Origin: Harmothoe impar
Lineage: Eukaryota; Annelida; Polychaeta; Phyllodocida; Polynoidae
Direction: 5' to 3'
Length of the DNA stretch: 64,000 bases
NCBI GenBank assembly: GCA_947462335.1
Contig: OX381709.1
Span: 35,048,186 to 35,112,185 of the forward strand
Position 1 is the stretch's first letter, and each line of letters starts with the position of its first letter. Below the pieces are notes generated by a model. That model did no database searches, was not told the origin of the DNA, and saw only the letters and a list, made by a program, of their open reading frames with translations. Both the position numbers and the translations under genes were made by a program. Of this stretch, positions 34,176-47,015 are shown in pieces.

Positions 34176-36630
34176 CACTGATAATAATGGCCCTGGAAAT
34201 GTTAGTCACTACTGACTACACTTCTATAGTCATGTGAATGTAGCAAAAACGACTATACCAAGTTAGTCACCTATGTCTATAGTAAGTTAGTCATATAGTC
34301 AACCTATAGTCAAGCATTAAAAGAGCTGATTTGGGATATATAGTCAAGTGACTATGAATTTAATGCTTTAATGCTCTAAGTAGTCACTCTGACTATTAGA
34401 TATAGTCCATCATGAGATGGCAGGACAATAAGTCAGGACAAGTATCCCCCCTGGCATCTACCCCCAAGTTATCTACTCTAGGGCCTATTATCTACCCCCT
34501 AGGGCATCTACCCCAGGCCAACTACCCCTACCTAGGACATCTACCCCCTGGGACTTTTACCCTATGGGCATCATTCTACCCATTGGAATTTTACCCCCTA
34601 GGACTTCTACCCCTTAGGACATCCCCTGACTTGGAACCTACCCCCAGAATCTACCCCCTGGACATCTACCCCCTGTGACATCTATCCCCTGCAACATCTA
34701 CCCCCTTTAATCTAGGACTTCTAACCCTGGGAACATCAACCCCCCCCCACATACCCATAGGGTTGAGTCATATCATGTGGAGGGGGTAGATTTTCCCAGG
34801 GACATCAGACATCTACCCCTGGACATCTACCCCCTGGGAATCTACCCCCTTGGACATCTACACCCTAGGATTTTATCCCCTTGGAAATCTTTTCCCTGGA
34901 GTTTTGTCCCCTTAGGACTCCACCCCCTTGGACACCTACCTCAGGACATCTACCCCCTGGACATCTACCCCCTTGGATGTCTACTACCTTTACCCTCTAG
35001 GACTTCTACCCTGGGGACATCAACCTCCTCGACATGCCAATATGGTTGAGTCATATGTGGATGGGGTAGATTTCTCCAGGGGTAGAAGTCCTAGGGGGTA
35101 GATGTCCTAGGGGTAGATGTCCCAGGGGCTAAATGTCCAGGGGGTAGATGTCCTGGGGTAGAAGTCCTACGGGGGTATAAGTCCAGGGAATCAATGTCCA
35201 AGGGGATAAAAGTCCCAATGGGTAAACTTCCAGGGGTAGATGTCCAAGGGTAGATGCCCAATGTCCCTTGAGAAATCTTCTCCCTCCACATGATATGGCT
35301 CAAACATATGGGCTTGTGGATGCGGTAGATCTCCTAGAGGGTAAAGGGGGTAGATGTCCAAAGGGATGGATATTCTAGGGTGTAGAAGTTTTAAGGGGTA
35401 AAAGTCTGGGGGGTAGATGTCCAAGTATAGGGTTAGATGTCATAGGGGGTAGATGCTGAGGGGGTAGATATCCGGGGGTAGGTGTCCAAGCGGGTGAATG
35501 TCCTAGGAGGTTGAAGTTATAAGGGGTAAAAGTCTGGGGGTAGATGTCCAAGTATAGGGTTAGATGTCATAGGAGGTAGATAACCGGGGGTAGGTGTCCA
35601 AGCGGGTGGATGTCCTAGGGAGTAGAGTCCTAAGGGGATAGGTGCCAAAGGGGAAAAAAGTCCTGGGGGTAGATGCCCTAGGTGGTAGATTCCCAGTGGG
35701 TAGATGTCCAGAGATAGATGTTGGATGTCCCTGGAAATCTACCCCTTCCACATGATATGACTTGTTATGGGCATTTGGAGGGGTTGATGTCCCCAGGGGT
35801 AGAAGTCCTAGAGGGTAAAGGGGGTAGATGTCCAAGGGGGTAGAAGTTGTAAGGAGGTAAAAGTCCAGGGGATAGATGTCTAAGGGGATTAAAGTATTGG
35901 GGGGAGAAGTCCTAGGGGGTAGATTTCCAGGGGTAGAAGTCCTGGTGTTAATGTTGTGGTAATGTTTAGCATGCTTAGGACATCTACCCCTTGGACATCC
36001 ATCCCCTGGACTTTTACCCCCTTACGACTTCTACCACCAGGACATATATCCCCTGGACTTTTATGTCCTAGGGGGTAGATACTCAGGTGGTAGATGTCCA
36101 GGGGTAGATGTCTGGTGGTAGATGTCTGGGGGTAGATGTCCGGGGGTACCTGCCCTAGTACCATTGGATGAAGTAGATGGGTATGGGCCAAATGCCTGGC
36201 ACACTATAACCCTTGACACAGTCAACTTCTGTATATTCTAGTCTGGAAGCCTAGAGATTCACAGTTACATGATCATAATTTGAACAAAATCTCATGATAC
36301 TTCAATCAAAATCATGAATGCATGTGTCCTATGATGCCTTAAGTAAACATACTCAACATTAACACAAGAGCTAACGCACAGGGACATGTGTAAAGGAGTG
36401 GTTTAGATAGAATAAGATGTGCCTACCTGAAGTCAGTTGAGCATTCAATTTTGAATCCTAACTGTTTCCTGTGCACACATTCCTGTGACATCATCAATTT
36501 GTGTGATCCACATATAGTCACTACTGACTATCTTTATGACTAATATGTGACTAACATATGTAATCATCTGACTACGGGGGTCAAAATATGATGGTATAGT
36601 CAGTACTGACTATAGGTTTTATTATCAGTG
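34176..36630. mobile_element. 2.46 kb TA-flanked TIR element filled with a minisatellite
   Basis: The ends are CACTGATAATAA / TTATTATCAGTG (12 bp perfect), with TA on both sides (34174-34175 and 36631-36632). Both arms carry multiple TAGTCACTACTGACTA-like motifs (about 34203-34400 and 36515-36610). The centre is a large degenerate minisatellite. There is no transposase. The end sequence and target match those of 19149-19796 and 44215-45434, so these are probably one superfamily. Confidence 0.88.
34440..36150. repeat. Degenerate minisatellite that switches orientation
   Basis: The unit is about 14-20 bp, CATCTACCCCCTGGGA-like. It runs in one direction from about 34440 to 35035, is complemented from about 35060 to 35950, flips back briefly at about 35970-36060 and is complemented again to 36150. 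A longer module containing CATATCATGTGGA and a GACATC stretch recurs near 34765, 35285 and 35750. Open frames reading Tyr-Pro-Leu-Gly repeats arise from the repeat and are not genes. Confidence 0.9.
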
Positions 36631-36632
36631 TA

Positions 36633-39600
36633 CGAAGGAAATCGTCCGAAGGGTTTGGGGGAAATTCGTTGGACAGTGAAACTTCCAGTGCTTTTATAAT
36701 TGCCCACTTAACATTCTGATGATACTCGTTAACAGGTAGTCACCTGGGAATGGGACCATCCCATTCTCGTCAACTTAACTGAGGTGTTTTGTTATGTCAA
36801 AGTAGGATTTTCTGAACTTTTGATGCTTAAGGCTAAAACAGATCCTATAACTCTTGCCACACGTATGTCCAAATATCACGTACCCGTTGTATCTAACAAT
36901 GGTGATGCTATTTCCCTAGGCATTTTGTACAACTTTAAGTCTAAATATGACATGGTGCAGACAACCCCCTCCCCCGGCCTGTACAACCGTCTACAAGCTC
37001 CAATACATAATGTAACAATCAGGGAGGGTTTGTCTCTATGAAGGAGCGCAGTGATTGGGTTGCTCCACCGACAAATTCAATGTGGTGAATAGACCAATAA
37101 TCAAGCACCGCTCCACAAAATCAAATAAACATATCCCTAGAACATCCCCACTTTACAAAGCCACATTCCATCACACGAGAGCAGTTTGATAAATAAATAA
37201 GAGTAATGATTAACTTGGGGGTTGGGGCGGCGTGCCGCTATCCGTGTATTTGTATACGGTATGCCCGGGGGTGGGTAGAACGTGCACACTCATATACAAG
37301 CAGCTCTATTCTCTTTGGTCTGCAGTTCAATAGAGCAGCACAGTGCCCTCCTCTCTGTGGGTTATCAATGTTCAATGCAGCCTCCGCCCCATACACTCCC
37401 CTCTCACTTATACATGCCGATATTGAGTACCTTGGTTATAGCGTGGCACGAGGAGGAGGCTCCCGTCAGTGGACTACGAGAGATTTCGCGAGCAACTGTG
37501 AGTTGGTCTCATCTATTGTGGTAAACGAGACCAGAATTCCCAAAGTGTCTCTCTGTGGGTCCTCAAATAGGGATCTGTGGGCGCTTTGTCTGCCCGGAGA
37601 GGGGCGCTTCGAGCGAATAATGCCCCAGGGTGACACCCAAGCATGATATGGGTGCTAAAGGTTATGAAGCGCCATCACCACAAAAGTATTAGTCCAAAAG
37701 CAACTGAATATAGGAAGTTATATGGGAGGAGGCTAGGTCTCCAAATAGGAGGCTGTGGCCGCATTATAGGTATACCCAGCACGATGTGGCTGCAACGTCT
37801 TTGAGCTGCTTCATTGACAAACCATTGGTGATAAGTCATATACTGTTAGAACTTAAATATTGGAAAATGTACTCTAAAGGTAGTGAAAATGCTATTATCT
37901 GTCGCTCGATATATAACAACAACCCCCTAGAAAGGCGCTGAATGTAGATTTCTAAAAAGAAGTAATTCTGTTATATTGTTTGAGAGAGTTTGTGGTGACT
38001 GATGCCCGAGGGCGGCAACTAAGCATAAACTAACTGTCAAATGGGCGCCTGTGTGGCACTTTGCTCAAGGGAGTTGGGGTGCCTGACAAGACATAATCAT
38101 ATAGGGAGATACGTGTTGGAACGGGCAGAAGAGAACACTTCATAACACCCTACTGTCTGTTAATAATAAATCATAGTGTGTGAATCTGAATACTACTCAG
38201 AGCCATGCTATCACAGATATAACTATGAAGTAATCCTATGGGAGATGGTATGGAAGCTGGGGTATACAGACTTTGTAAGGCAAACATAAGTTATACTAAT
38301 TAGATTGTTGTATTTACTCTTCATCCAAAATGTCTCTTTCGGCAAAAATATAGATCTTTTGATAGAGAAGTGCATTACTGATGACATACATTGGTGATTA
38401 AACGTAAAACTCACTCATGACAACTTATTATTATTATTGTTATTATTATTATCATCATCATCATTATTATTATTGTTATTTTTATTATTATGGAGGTTAT
38501 AATTATGTCCAGGTACTATAACAGTATAAGCATCAGTGTACAACTATACTATACTATACTATACTATACGTCTGCAGTGGTCTGCTACACAGACACTGCA
38601 GCCCTATTGCCAAGTCTCCTTCCTAGGGGTCACCTGGGTGGGATATCCCACAATTTACCTGTGACCTAATTAGTCCCCAAACTCAGAAAGACAAGGGGGC
38701 CAAATGTTTTTTTCTTCCGGCTTATATTAATAATAAATAAGGGTGTGAAGAGTCTTTATATATAGGTGTGTGGTCATTTCGGTGTAAATTATCCAAAAAG
38801 CATACCCATGTTGGTTCACAGCCCTCTATGTATCTTGACAGCACACCCAAATGGACTATGTAGGACAAAGTAGACAATTAGACATTTTCTAATCACACGT
38901 TTGTCTGGGGGGGGGCAGGGTCTAAGTTAACCCCTTGTGAGTCAGCCTTAAATATTACACCCCTAAAACACTGTAGGAACACTAAAGAGTTAGCCCATCT
39001 GTAATAGTGGTTGGTTGTGTTTGTAAGCAAACTACAGTGGTGATTGCACAGTATTTATAGGGACTGGAACATTGTAAAGTTATGTGTTGGTGGCTATGGC
39101 CATGTATTATGTAGTGCTCTGATGGCTTTGGATATGATTGTCTGTAGGAGTAGGAAATGATGTTTTTATTATATGGATAACTAGGCTAACTCAGTATTAA
39201 CATTAACAGAGTTAGCCTAGTCTTCAATCTTTATTTCAGGCTGATTTCTCTAGTATTGCATTGATTTAATGAGGCTAGCAATTGCCTACATGAACACATA
39301 TACTTAAGCAAGATTCTACTAACTAACATGTAAGAATATCTATTATTTACTTTACAAATAGACAAAATCTGCATTGTTTGCTCACCATCCGCCATCTTTG
39401 ATGGGCTAACTCCAGATTCCAGGCCCAGTGTTTTTACAGTGATAAAGGAATGATAGGGCCAACCCTCTGGAAAAAAAACATACCCATATAGGTGTACACC
39501 GCTCCCGAGGGGCTAAAAAAGGACTCATATCACTCAATATTATGACCACACCTCCTGGTATAGTTGGATCTAAGGCACCTCCCCGGGAATTTGTTGGTTG

Positions 39601-40487
39601 CTAGTATCCTACATATGTATTTGCCTAGCAACCTTCACTGCATTACTATGAGGCCTGCCTCTGGTAAAGTGAACCTAATGATGTGAATGGTGTAATTTTA
39701 ACAGCTATTTTAACTGTGTATTTGCATCAATATTGGCTCGAGACAGATGATAATCATTCCTACCATCACTAAGTATAATATAACCCATGGAATAATTTGG
39801 CTTGATTTGGTTATAGCTAAGACCAATAGCTCCTTAATAACAGCTATTCTAACTGTGTGTTTGCCTTGTAATTTAAGTTTACCTGGTGGCCAAACTTTAG
39901 GATAACTAACCCATTAAAGTGACCCTGGTGAAGCTAATCAGGCTCACTATGTTCCTGATACTCACCCTACCTTAATTATCATCCCTTGTTGTCTTGGCCT
40001 TCAGTGTTTGGCAAAAGGAATTATGATCTAAATTTGCATCCAAGCAATGGTCAAGTTCATAGAAATAGCATATTACAATTTATTCCAAGATGTGCAATTA
40101 GTACTACGTAACTTTTGTACTGCATATATGCTATCAATTTTTAATGAACATGATATTTGATAGTCGAGACCTCCAGAGTAACAAATAAGTAATAACAATA
40201 TCCTATATTAAGGGTGAAAAGTAGGCAGGCAAGTGAGAATACATATGTGAAACGGATGCAATTCTACTTAAAGAACAACAAACACAGTTCAACAAGCTTA
40301 TCTGTAGGGGCTGTCCAATCGAATCTTGTACACCAGTCCATGTGCACAGCCTGGCAGGAAGCTACGATCTAAATGTAGCAGTTTGTCCAGTCGCTTTTGT
40401 AGTCCTTGTGGTGGAAAAGTGCTGAGCTCGAGGCTGACATAAAATAGCAGATGGAACCACTTAGTACAATGTAGTTAGATATATAGA
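36633..40487. other. No recognised gene; microsatellites and short hairpins
   Basis: A (TTA)n/(ATC)n tract lies at about 38428-38492 and an (ACTAT)n tract at 38542-38569. A 13 bp hairpin ACTAGGCTAACTC / GAGTTAGCCTAGT lies at about 39180-39222. Two similar stretches of AACAGCTATTTTAACTGTGT type occur near 39700 and 39840. Open frames of up to 146 codons (37206-37646) have no recognised motif or splice context. Confidence 0.45.
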
Positions 40488-40636
40488 CAAATGCTAACGC
40501 CCATTAATACCATCTCTGTTGTATTTCACGAGTGGGGGCTGGTGCCATATCACATGAAGCCGCAGGCTGAGTGGGATATGCCCCAGACCCCATGAGTGAA
40601 ATACATCAGAGATGGTATCAATATAGTTAGCATTTG
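40488..40636. mobile_element. 149 bp foldback element
   Basis: The left arm reads CAAATGCTAAC, then TTAATACCATCTCTG, then TATTTCACGAGTGGGG. The right arm is its inverse. A short further inverted pair (CCATATCAC / GTGGGATATG) lies toward the loop. It is a near-continuous hairpin with no coding capacity and no clear target duplication. Confidence 0.8.
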
Positions 40637-41545
40637 TGTTTATTTTTTATTTGAAGCCATTTTATGAAGAAAAACAATCTTCTCCTAGCCCATTGAATAC
40701 GGCCACCTTGTATTCAATGGGGCATTAAATACGGCCCTTCAGTGCTATAGCATAGGAAACCTTGTATTTCAGAAAAATAAGTGATTGATGACAAAGCCTG
40801 TCATATTTGTGATACATGGCAGGAAGTCATACATAGATCTATCACTTTACTTCCCTTAATATTCATTTATAAAACCCAGTCTGCACTTGAATACATTAGT
40901 ATGAAATACAGGCCGCTTATGGCTGGACTCTACATTGCATATCAGGGTAAAAACAGTACATATTCAATTGACAAATACTCTGATCCAACTCTGAAGTCTT
41001 TTTGTTTTGTTTTAAGAGTTCCGCCTGTTTTCATTGTGTACAGACTTAAATTCGTATTGCCGTTGTCACTTCTCTTTGGTATGCAGAAGAAGTCGGGCGT
41101 GGGGTTCTAAATACCTAGGTGCACTAACCCTCTTTACAATTTCCTGCTCTACTAGTGGTCTCTGCTGTGCCAACCTCTGCCCCCTTTATGCCCCCTACAT
41201 CTACCCTCCACTGCATCCTTTGACTGGTGATGTTATGACACATTGCACCTGCCTCTGTGCCGCTGATGTAAAGGAATCAATGTGCCTCAATGTGAACAGG
41301 GTTAATCTGAGCTCATTTAGTACCCGGATCTGCCCACAGGGGCCTCTGGGTCAGTGAGCTGCTCACGTGTGTAACACGAGTAGCGCTGCTGTATATTAGA
41401 GCACATTACTCGTACATATAGTTCCGCCTCACACCCCGACTCATCATGAAGGGATGGGAGGGGTCCTCGGCAATCCGATGTGCGAATGACTGCAGGTCAA
41501 ACCTTGAGCTAGTTTGCAACACTGATGGCATATGAGTATGGCCCT
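40637..41545. other. Diverged dispersed repeat, copy 1 within 40840-41432
   Basis: Blocks such as TAGATCTATCACTTTACTT, ACATTGCACCTGCC, AATCTGAGCTCATTTAGT, GAGCTGCTCACGTGTGTAA and GCACATTACTCGTACATA recur in the same order at about 47590-48594. Similarity is strongest from 41225. Open frames here have no recognised motif. Confidence 0.6.
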
Positions 41546-41546
41546 A

Positions 41547-41769
41547 GACCCCTAAATTCGACATGGCGACATGGGCATTTCTTAAATTCGACATGCGACA
41601 TGAGGCCTAGTGACATGCGACATGAGGCTTAAAAAGATAGTGACATGGGACATGGACAGTTCTTAAAATCGACATGGGACATGAGCATTTTTAAGCGACA
41701 TAGACATGCGACATGGCTATTTCTTAAAATCGACATGCGACATGGGGACCCCCCCATCAAGGGCCCCAG
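41547..41769. repeat. CGACATG-type minisatellite element, copy 1
   Basis: This array of short units contains CGACATGGCGACATGG, CATTTCTTAAATTCGACATG and variants. It begins at GGCCCTAGACCCCTAAATTC and ends in GACATGGGGACCCCCCCATC. Related arrays occur at 57352-57480 and 60353-60812 with matching start or end modules, so this is a dispersed family rather than a local expansion. Confidence 0.75.
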
Positions 41770-43183
41770 GAGTAAACCACATACATCCTCACTCAAACGA
41801 CTCTACCTGTTGAATATCGCACCCCCACAGAGCCTACCCCTTCAGCACAGCATCATCATTCACAACACACAATTCTGCACATGCCGCAATAAACGACATC
41901 CTCAATGGAAAACTAAAAAAGGAATCATGAAACAACCCTCTGCCATTTTAAACAGCAATGTTCGCGTGTGGTGTTATCTTACCGTAAAGAAATAAAAGCA
42001 AAAAAAGAAGCTTTGCATTAATGGCTTCTCAGTGAAAAGGTGTATTGTCTTCGTTGTTCCCTTGTCAGTTTTTTAATGAAAAGGAGAGATACAAATAACT
42101 ATGATCCCCATTGGTTTCTTTCCCACATCTTAGCAGACCGAGCACCACTTCGAGGATCTTTAATTGTTTGGTACTTCCTCTATAAAGGTCGTACAACAGA
42201 GAAGGCTGGTGAGTTTCAACAAGGGCCAAAGGTGCTCGGCCAAGCCCAATGACTGAATGTCAGCGGGCTCAAAAGATGAAGGGCTACCTTGCTAGGCTCC
42301 GGACCCAAAACATGGTACTTAAAATAGACATTGTCCGATTTTTGTTAATGTTTCATTTATATTTAAATCCTATTCAAATATGTTCCAAATGCTAGTACAA
42401 TATCATATTTGAAGTATGGGGCACTGTCCTCTGTAGGCAATAGGACCCTAAATATAGGATCCCTTGTGGCCCAGCTATGTATTCTCAATGGATGGCATCA
42501 TATCGTGCACTCCAAAAATAGAAAATTGAGCCTGAATCTGATAATTGGTTGAATTCTAAGCTGAATTCTATGGATCGAGATTAAACAAAGTAGGTAGCAC
42601 ACATATATTATCGCCATATTGAACATTTTGGTTTATTTTAAACGACATTGATTTTTGAGCCATATTTTTTAGCATTGCGCTTATGGAACCCAAATGCACT
42701 GAGTTGTTAACTCCCATTATATATGGTGCTCACTATGGGGATCTTTCATTGTGCGGTGATCTTTCGTTGTATAATGGTGTATCTTTGATGATCTTCCATT
42801 ATTTGGTGTCTGCTTTGAGAATCTCTCATTATGTAGCAACCCCTTCAGGGATCTCTCATCGTGTGGCCCTATTTCACCACACCCACTAAAGTGAAATTAC
42901 TGCACAACGCAGCCATAAAGTAAAACAAACTCTTCTAGTCCTCGAGGGATGTGGGATATTCAACCCCCCCCCCCCTAGTTATTATCGCACAGTCCGAGTG
43001 ATTATCATACATCAGCCGAATACAATATTCTTCTTAAAAGGTTAGAAATCAGACCTCATTGCAACGTTTTTTGTTTAACTGGTTCTGCTAGTAAATGTAA
43101 TGTGGCTTTAATGCATTAATTTCACAAAACATGTTTTACCTCACTCCTTATTTACTCCCCATGCTGTTGCTAATTGCATGGAT
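41770..43183. other. No recognised feature
   Basis: A run of GATCTTTCATTGT-like motifs near 42738-42860 is the only pattern seen. No coding block is supported. Confidence 0.45.
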
Positions 43184-43502
43184 GTTGCTACTCTCGTTCC
43201 CAAATCCTTCCGAAGGAAGGCTCTGGTAACTGGCAAATGTTGGGATTTTGCTGAGTCTGGGCAACCCCTGCTGGTAGCTTGGAACCAGCAAACAGGAACA
43301 GGAAATGGAACCAGAAAGGCTGATGGTAAATCTACCTAAAACTACCATCATACATTCTGGTTCCATTTCCTGTTCATGTTCGCTGGTTCCAGCCCACCAG
43401 CAGGGGTTGCCCAGACCCAGCAAAATCCAAAGTTCAAGGTCATTTGGCTGTTACCAGAGCCTTCCTTTGGAAGGATTTGGGAACGAGAGTAGGATGTTGC
43501 CT
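43184..43502. mobile_element. 319 bp near-perfect palindrome (foldback)
   Basis: Two arms of about 150 bp are inverse copies. The left arm runs from TACTCTCGTTCCCAAATCCT through AAGGAAGGCTCTGGTAAC, GGGCAACCCCTGCTGG and AGGAAATGGAACCAGAA to GATGGTA. The right arm repeats these in reverse after a loop of about 10 bp near 43335. Mismatches are few and scattered. The arms encode nothing recognisable. Confidence 0.9.
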
Positions 43503-44212
43503 GTTCCGTAGTAGCAAGTCCGTAAAGGGCCAAATCATTTTTGCTTGGGCAGATCTCGGTACCGGGGTTTTACCTAGGCAGATGGCTGGGTTCCAGGCAG
43601 GGACGAAGCAGGTCGCCCAAATTTGGAAAACCAATCAAAACATGTCTTAATGTATATGAAAGTTCCCATTTGAATGTGCAAAATGAGGTTCTCTAAGTAG
43701 CAATAAACCCTAGACCCCATTCATGTGACTTCCAAATTGCCTTATATGTATAGGCATATGCTTCTTATATAGGTAGGAACTTTATATGACCTTGCAGACC
43801 TATGTGTCTCTATAAGTTATAACAGATGAGTGTGACTTGTCTAATCTGCATGGCTGAAATTTGATAGTAATACCTCACACGGTCCATATTTGGTTAGGAT
43901 TAGTATGATTCTGCCTTGGCTGCGTTCGACTTTCTTAATCAGTAAGTTAGTGGCCATTCTTTTACTACAGGTGGGGTTGAGTTGTTGTTTGGAAGGGCCA
44001 AATATTTACACTTCCTAGGGGTATTAAACCCCTTGGGGGAGGCAAAAGGATATTGCAAAGGTTTTGACTTCTTAGTAATTCCCTAAAGAAAATAGGGGAA
44101 TTATTGGATCGCTCTTAAATCCCCATTTCCTCGGGTGGGAACAAAGCCACGTCCACTTTACTCAGTTCGATGCTACATAATAAGTTGATAATATGATGAT
44201 AATGAATCTATA
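43503..44212. other. No recognised feature
   Basis: Nothing supportable in this interval. Confidence 0.5.
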
Positions 44213-44214
44213 TA

Positions 44215-45434
44215 CACTGATAACTCTATGGGGAAAAAGGTCATCAAGGGTGATGACTTTTTGTAATCACAGTGATTGTTCCCCCTGTGATTACTTGGTC
44301 ATCACGAGAATATTAGTTACGGCTGTAACTCTCAGATGGGGGCTATGGCTGTCTGAGAGTTACGGACAGAATGGTCAGTTTTCTTTTGGTTTTTGTGCTT
44401 ATTCCAACCAAGCTCAACCAATCATGTAGATTTCTTCACCCAATCAAGACAGGCCATGAGTGGCTGTTTATGGTACTGAGGGCTTTAATTGGGTAAGGTG
44501 AAATGTACAACTAGGTAACTATAGCAATGTCTAGACCAATCAATAGTGGTTTTCAAGGGGCTGAAGATTGTCTCTCCCTATACAGAATACCTTCAGCAAA
44601 GTGGCTAAGTATGTAATAATTAAATATCATTCGTGATTCAATTTATGAATCAACTAAAGTATACATATGTAAGATACTACACATTCATTTTTAAGTGTGT
44701 ATTGTATATATCAAAGCCAGGGGAATGCGAAGCAAAATCAACTCGCATTTAATTGGACCAAAGTTCCCAAAGCTTTTTGGACTCCTATAGCCTATACCCA
44801 CAACGCTAATGTCCGTGGGTATTGCAGGCTATACTAGAGAATATGTGATTACCCTACTCATGCCCATGATTACTTTTTGACCTAATTAGAGATGAGGCAG
44901 TGGTTGTCAGAACTATGACCAGGTTATCAATGTGATGAATACGTCATCATCTATGATTACTTTTATGTAATTTATTTATCTGTACAAGGTCCCAATACCT
45001 AACAATCTTATGATTACCCCCTCCTCCTGTCATCAGACCTTAATTGGGGGTACTTCTAGCCACCATAGTAAGTCCACAAGGCATAGATGTGTAGAGCAGC
45101 CTATCCTAATATTAGTAAATGTGATTTCAGACACCAAAAAGGTGTCTATGTCTCACATGTGTGCTCTTGAGAAATTTCGCTCGGAACTTACGTGAGTTTC
45201 TATTGTGATAGTATTCTTCATATATTTCACATTATAAGTTTCCATGATCAGAGTTGATAAAGATAAAAATCACGAAATGGCATATTCCGTTATTGTCTAA
45301 TGGGGCCCCCTGATGGCAAATATTGTAATCAAGATGATAACTTTCACAGTGATGACCTTACCTCATCAACTGGGCATGATTACCCTAACTCATTAGTATA
45401 GTGATTAGTTTCAAGTATGCCTCAGTTTTCAGTG
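44215..45434. mobile_element. 1.22 kb TA-flanked TIR element with TGATGAC/GTAATCA arms
   Basis: The left end CACTGATAACTCTATGGGG and the right end (reverse complement CACTGAAAACTGAGGCATAC) share CACTGAWAACT. TA lies on both sides (44213-44214 and 45435-45436). Both arms contain repeated GTCATCA/TGATGAC and GTAATCA/TGATTAC motifs in both orientations. There is no transposase. End type and target match 19149-19796 and 34176-36630. Confidence 0.78.
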
Positions 45435-45599
45435 TAGATCTCGAAATCTATGGATAGCTACCCATATTGTTCCATTTTATGTTTGATGTGTTATCCACAA
45501 GGATTATCTTCAATAGGAAAGTAGGTGATCAAACATACATCTTCAACCCCGTTACGGTCGGCATGGTGCATTATGCCAATTATCTTCATGATGCTTTAA

Positions 45600-46503
45600 G
45601 GTTGATCGCTACTCTTAACTTTGTATCCATGAAATGTCCTGTTTTTCACCCCAAAGGTAGCTTTCAACATTTAGAAATGAAAAATGGAAAAAAAATGGGG
45701 GGGTCCCGAGCTACTTTTTTTATTACAGATTTTTGAAAAAAAAAAGTATTCTCTATTTTTGCCAAAAAAATACAAAAAAAAAGAAATTTTCATGATTTTT
45801 TTTCTTAGTGAACCAATGCCCACATTAATTTTGTATTGCACATGAATAATGCTAGGTTATGTCCTTTATTGGGAAAAATACTATGATGGTCAAAAAATGT
45901 ACCTTTGTATGAAAAAACGTGATGGTTTTATGACGATTATTCAAATTTAATGCATAATTCTTCAGCAATATCTAAATATCACTGAAAAAAATCCATGAAC
46001 TTTTTTTTTTATTTTTTCAAAAAATTGTTCAGATCAATAGCTTACATTTTAAAGGGCTTTTGATAGGTGGTCCCGGGCATATTTTTATGGTTTTGGGCCT
46101 TTGAAATTAAAATATAGTGCAAAAATGGTCTAAATCTCATATTTAGAGCCTAAAAAAATGGGTAAACAGGCAAAAATCGGGGTGAAAAATGGCTGTATTT
46201 CCTACCCTTGGTTATTTCAAAGAACCTGATGAGATCTTTATATATCTAGATAATGATTTATTGATTGATAAGTCCAATGTTCTGACTTATAGAAAAAATT
46301 GCAAATATTTTTGGCTATAAATACATCAAATATTCAAAGTCCAATAAAACGGTCAATTTTGCTCGAAATTGTCTGATCTTTTAATATAGCTTAGTCAGCA
46401 TATATATAATTCTAGTTTATTAATATTAGCTCAATCTGATACATATAAGCTATATGCGCAGATACCTGCGCAGTTGTCCGTTTTCAATGAGTAGCGATCA
46501 ACC
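45600..46503 (-). mobile_element. TTAA-flanked TIR element, copy 2 (904 bp)
   Basis: Perfect 15 bp inverted ends GGTTGATCGCTACTC / GAGTAGCGATCAACC have TTAA on both sides (45596-45599 and 46504-46507). In reverse orientation its right-end region reads ACTGCGCAGGTATCTGCGCA followed by AGCTTATATGTATCAGA, which aligns with copy 1 at 32568. Both copies are 904 bp long. No protein is encoded. Confidence 0.88.
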
Positions 46504-46507
46504 TTAA

Positions 46508-47011
46508 TGTGGCACTGGCAAATCTACTCACTTTGGGCTTCATTCATGCACCATGCTGACCACACAGGGTGACATACGGCCGACGTATAGGCATGATGCA
46601 TGATTCACCAAGGCTGCATTCACGTATCCTGACGGTATAGAGTATAACACATTCAAGTATTGTTCGGTCCGTAAAGGATTAAGCGTGGACTAGTCAACCT
46701 GCAGATTGCACGCAACATACAGATTACGGTTCTGACCGTCTGAGAACAGATTACAATTGTTACTGATACCCTCTACGTGCTAAACTAAGCTCGGGAGCGG
46801 GCACATATTAGTTACAAGTTATACTGTTGCATTTGTTTAGTGACTCTCCCAGGCTTTCAGAAAGATTGAATTCAGCTAAATACTATATGATTTACTAACC
46901 TGACATTTGAGAGTTTGAAACATGCATGCAGTGATATGAAATATGAACAGACATGCCTATGTATGGGTGAGAGAAAGGGGGAAGAGAGAGAGAAGACAAA
47001 CTATGCATTGT
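46508..47011. other. No recognised feature
   Basis: Nothing supportable; a short purine-rich (AGAG)n stretch lies near 46978-47000. Confidence 0.5.
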
Positions 47012-47015
47012 ATAT

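Noticed and set aside
34440..36150. CRISPR-like array
   Set aside because: Units are degenerate, contiguous and change orientation, without regular unique spacers, and the genome is eukaryotic.
34412..36191. Several open frames with Tyr-Pro-Leu-Gly repeats on both strands
   Set aside because: They translate the CATCTACCCCCTGG minisatellite, which lacks stop codons in several frames; this is not a repeat protein gene.
37206..37646. 146-codon open frame as a possible exon
   Set aside because: No motif recognised, no good splice pair, and other frames are also open in the region.
43148..43511. Two similar translations on opposite strands
   Set aside because: They reflect the palindrome at 43184-43502, whose arms are inverse copies.
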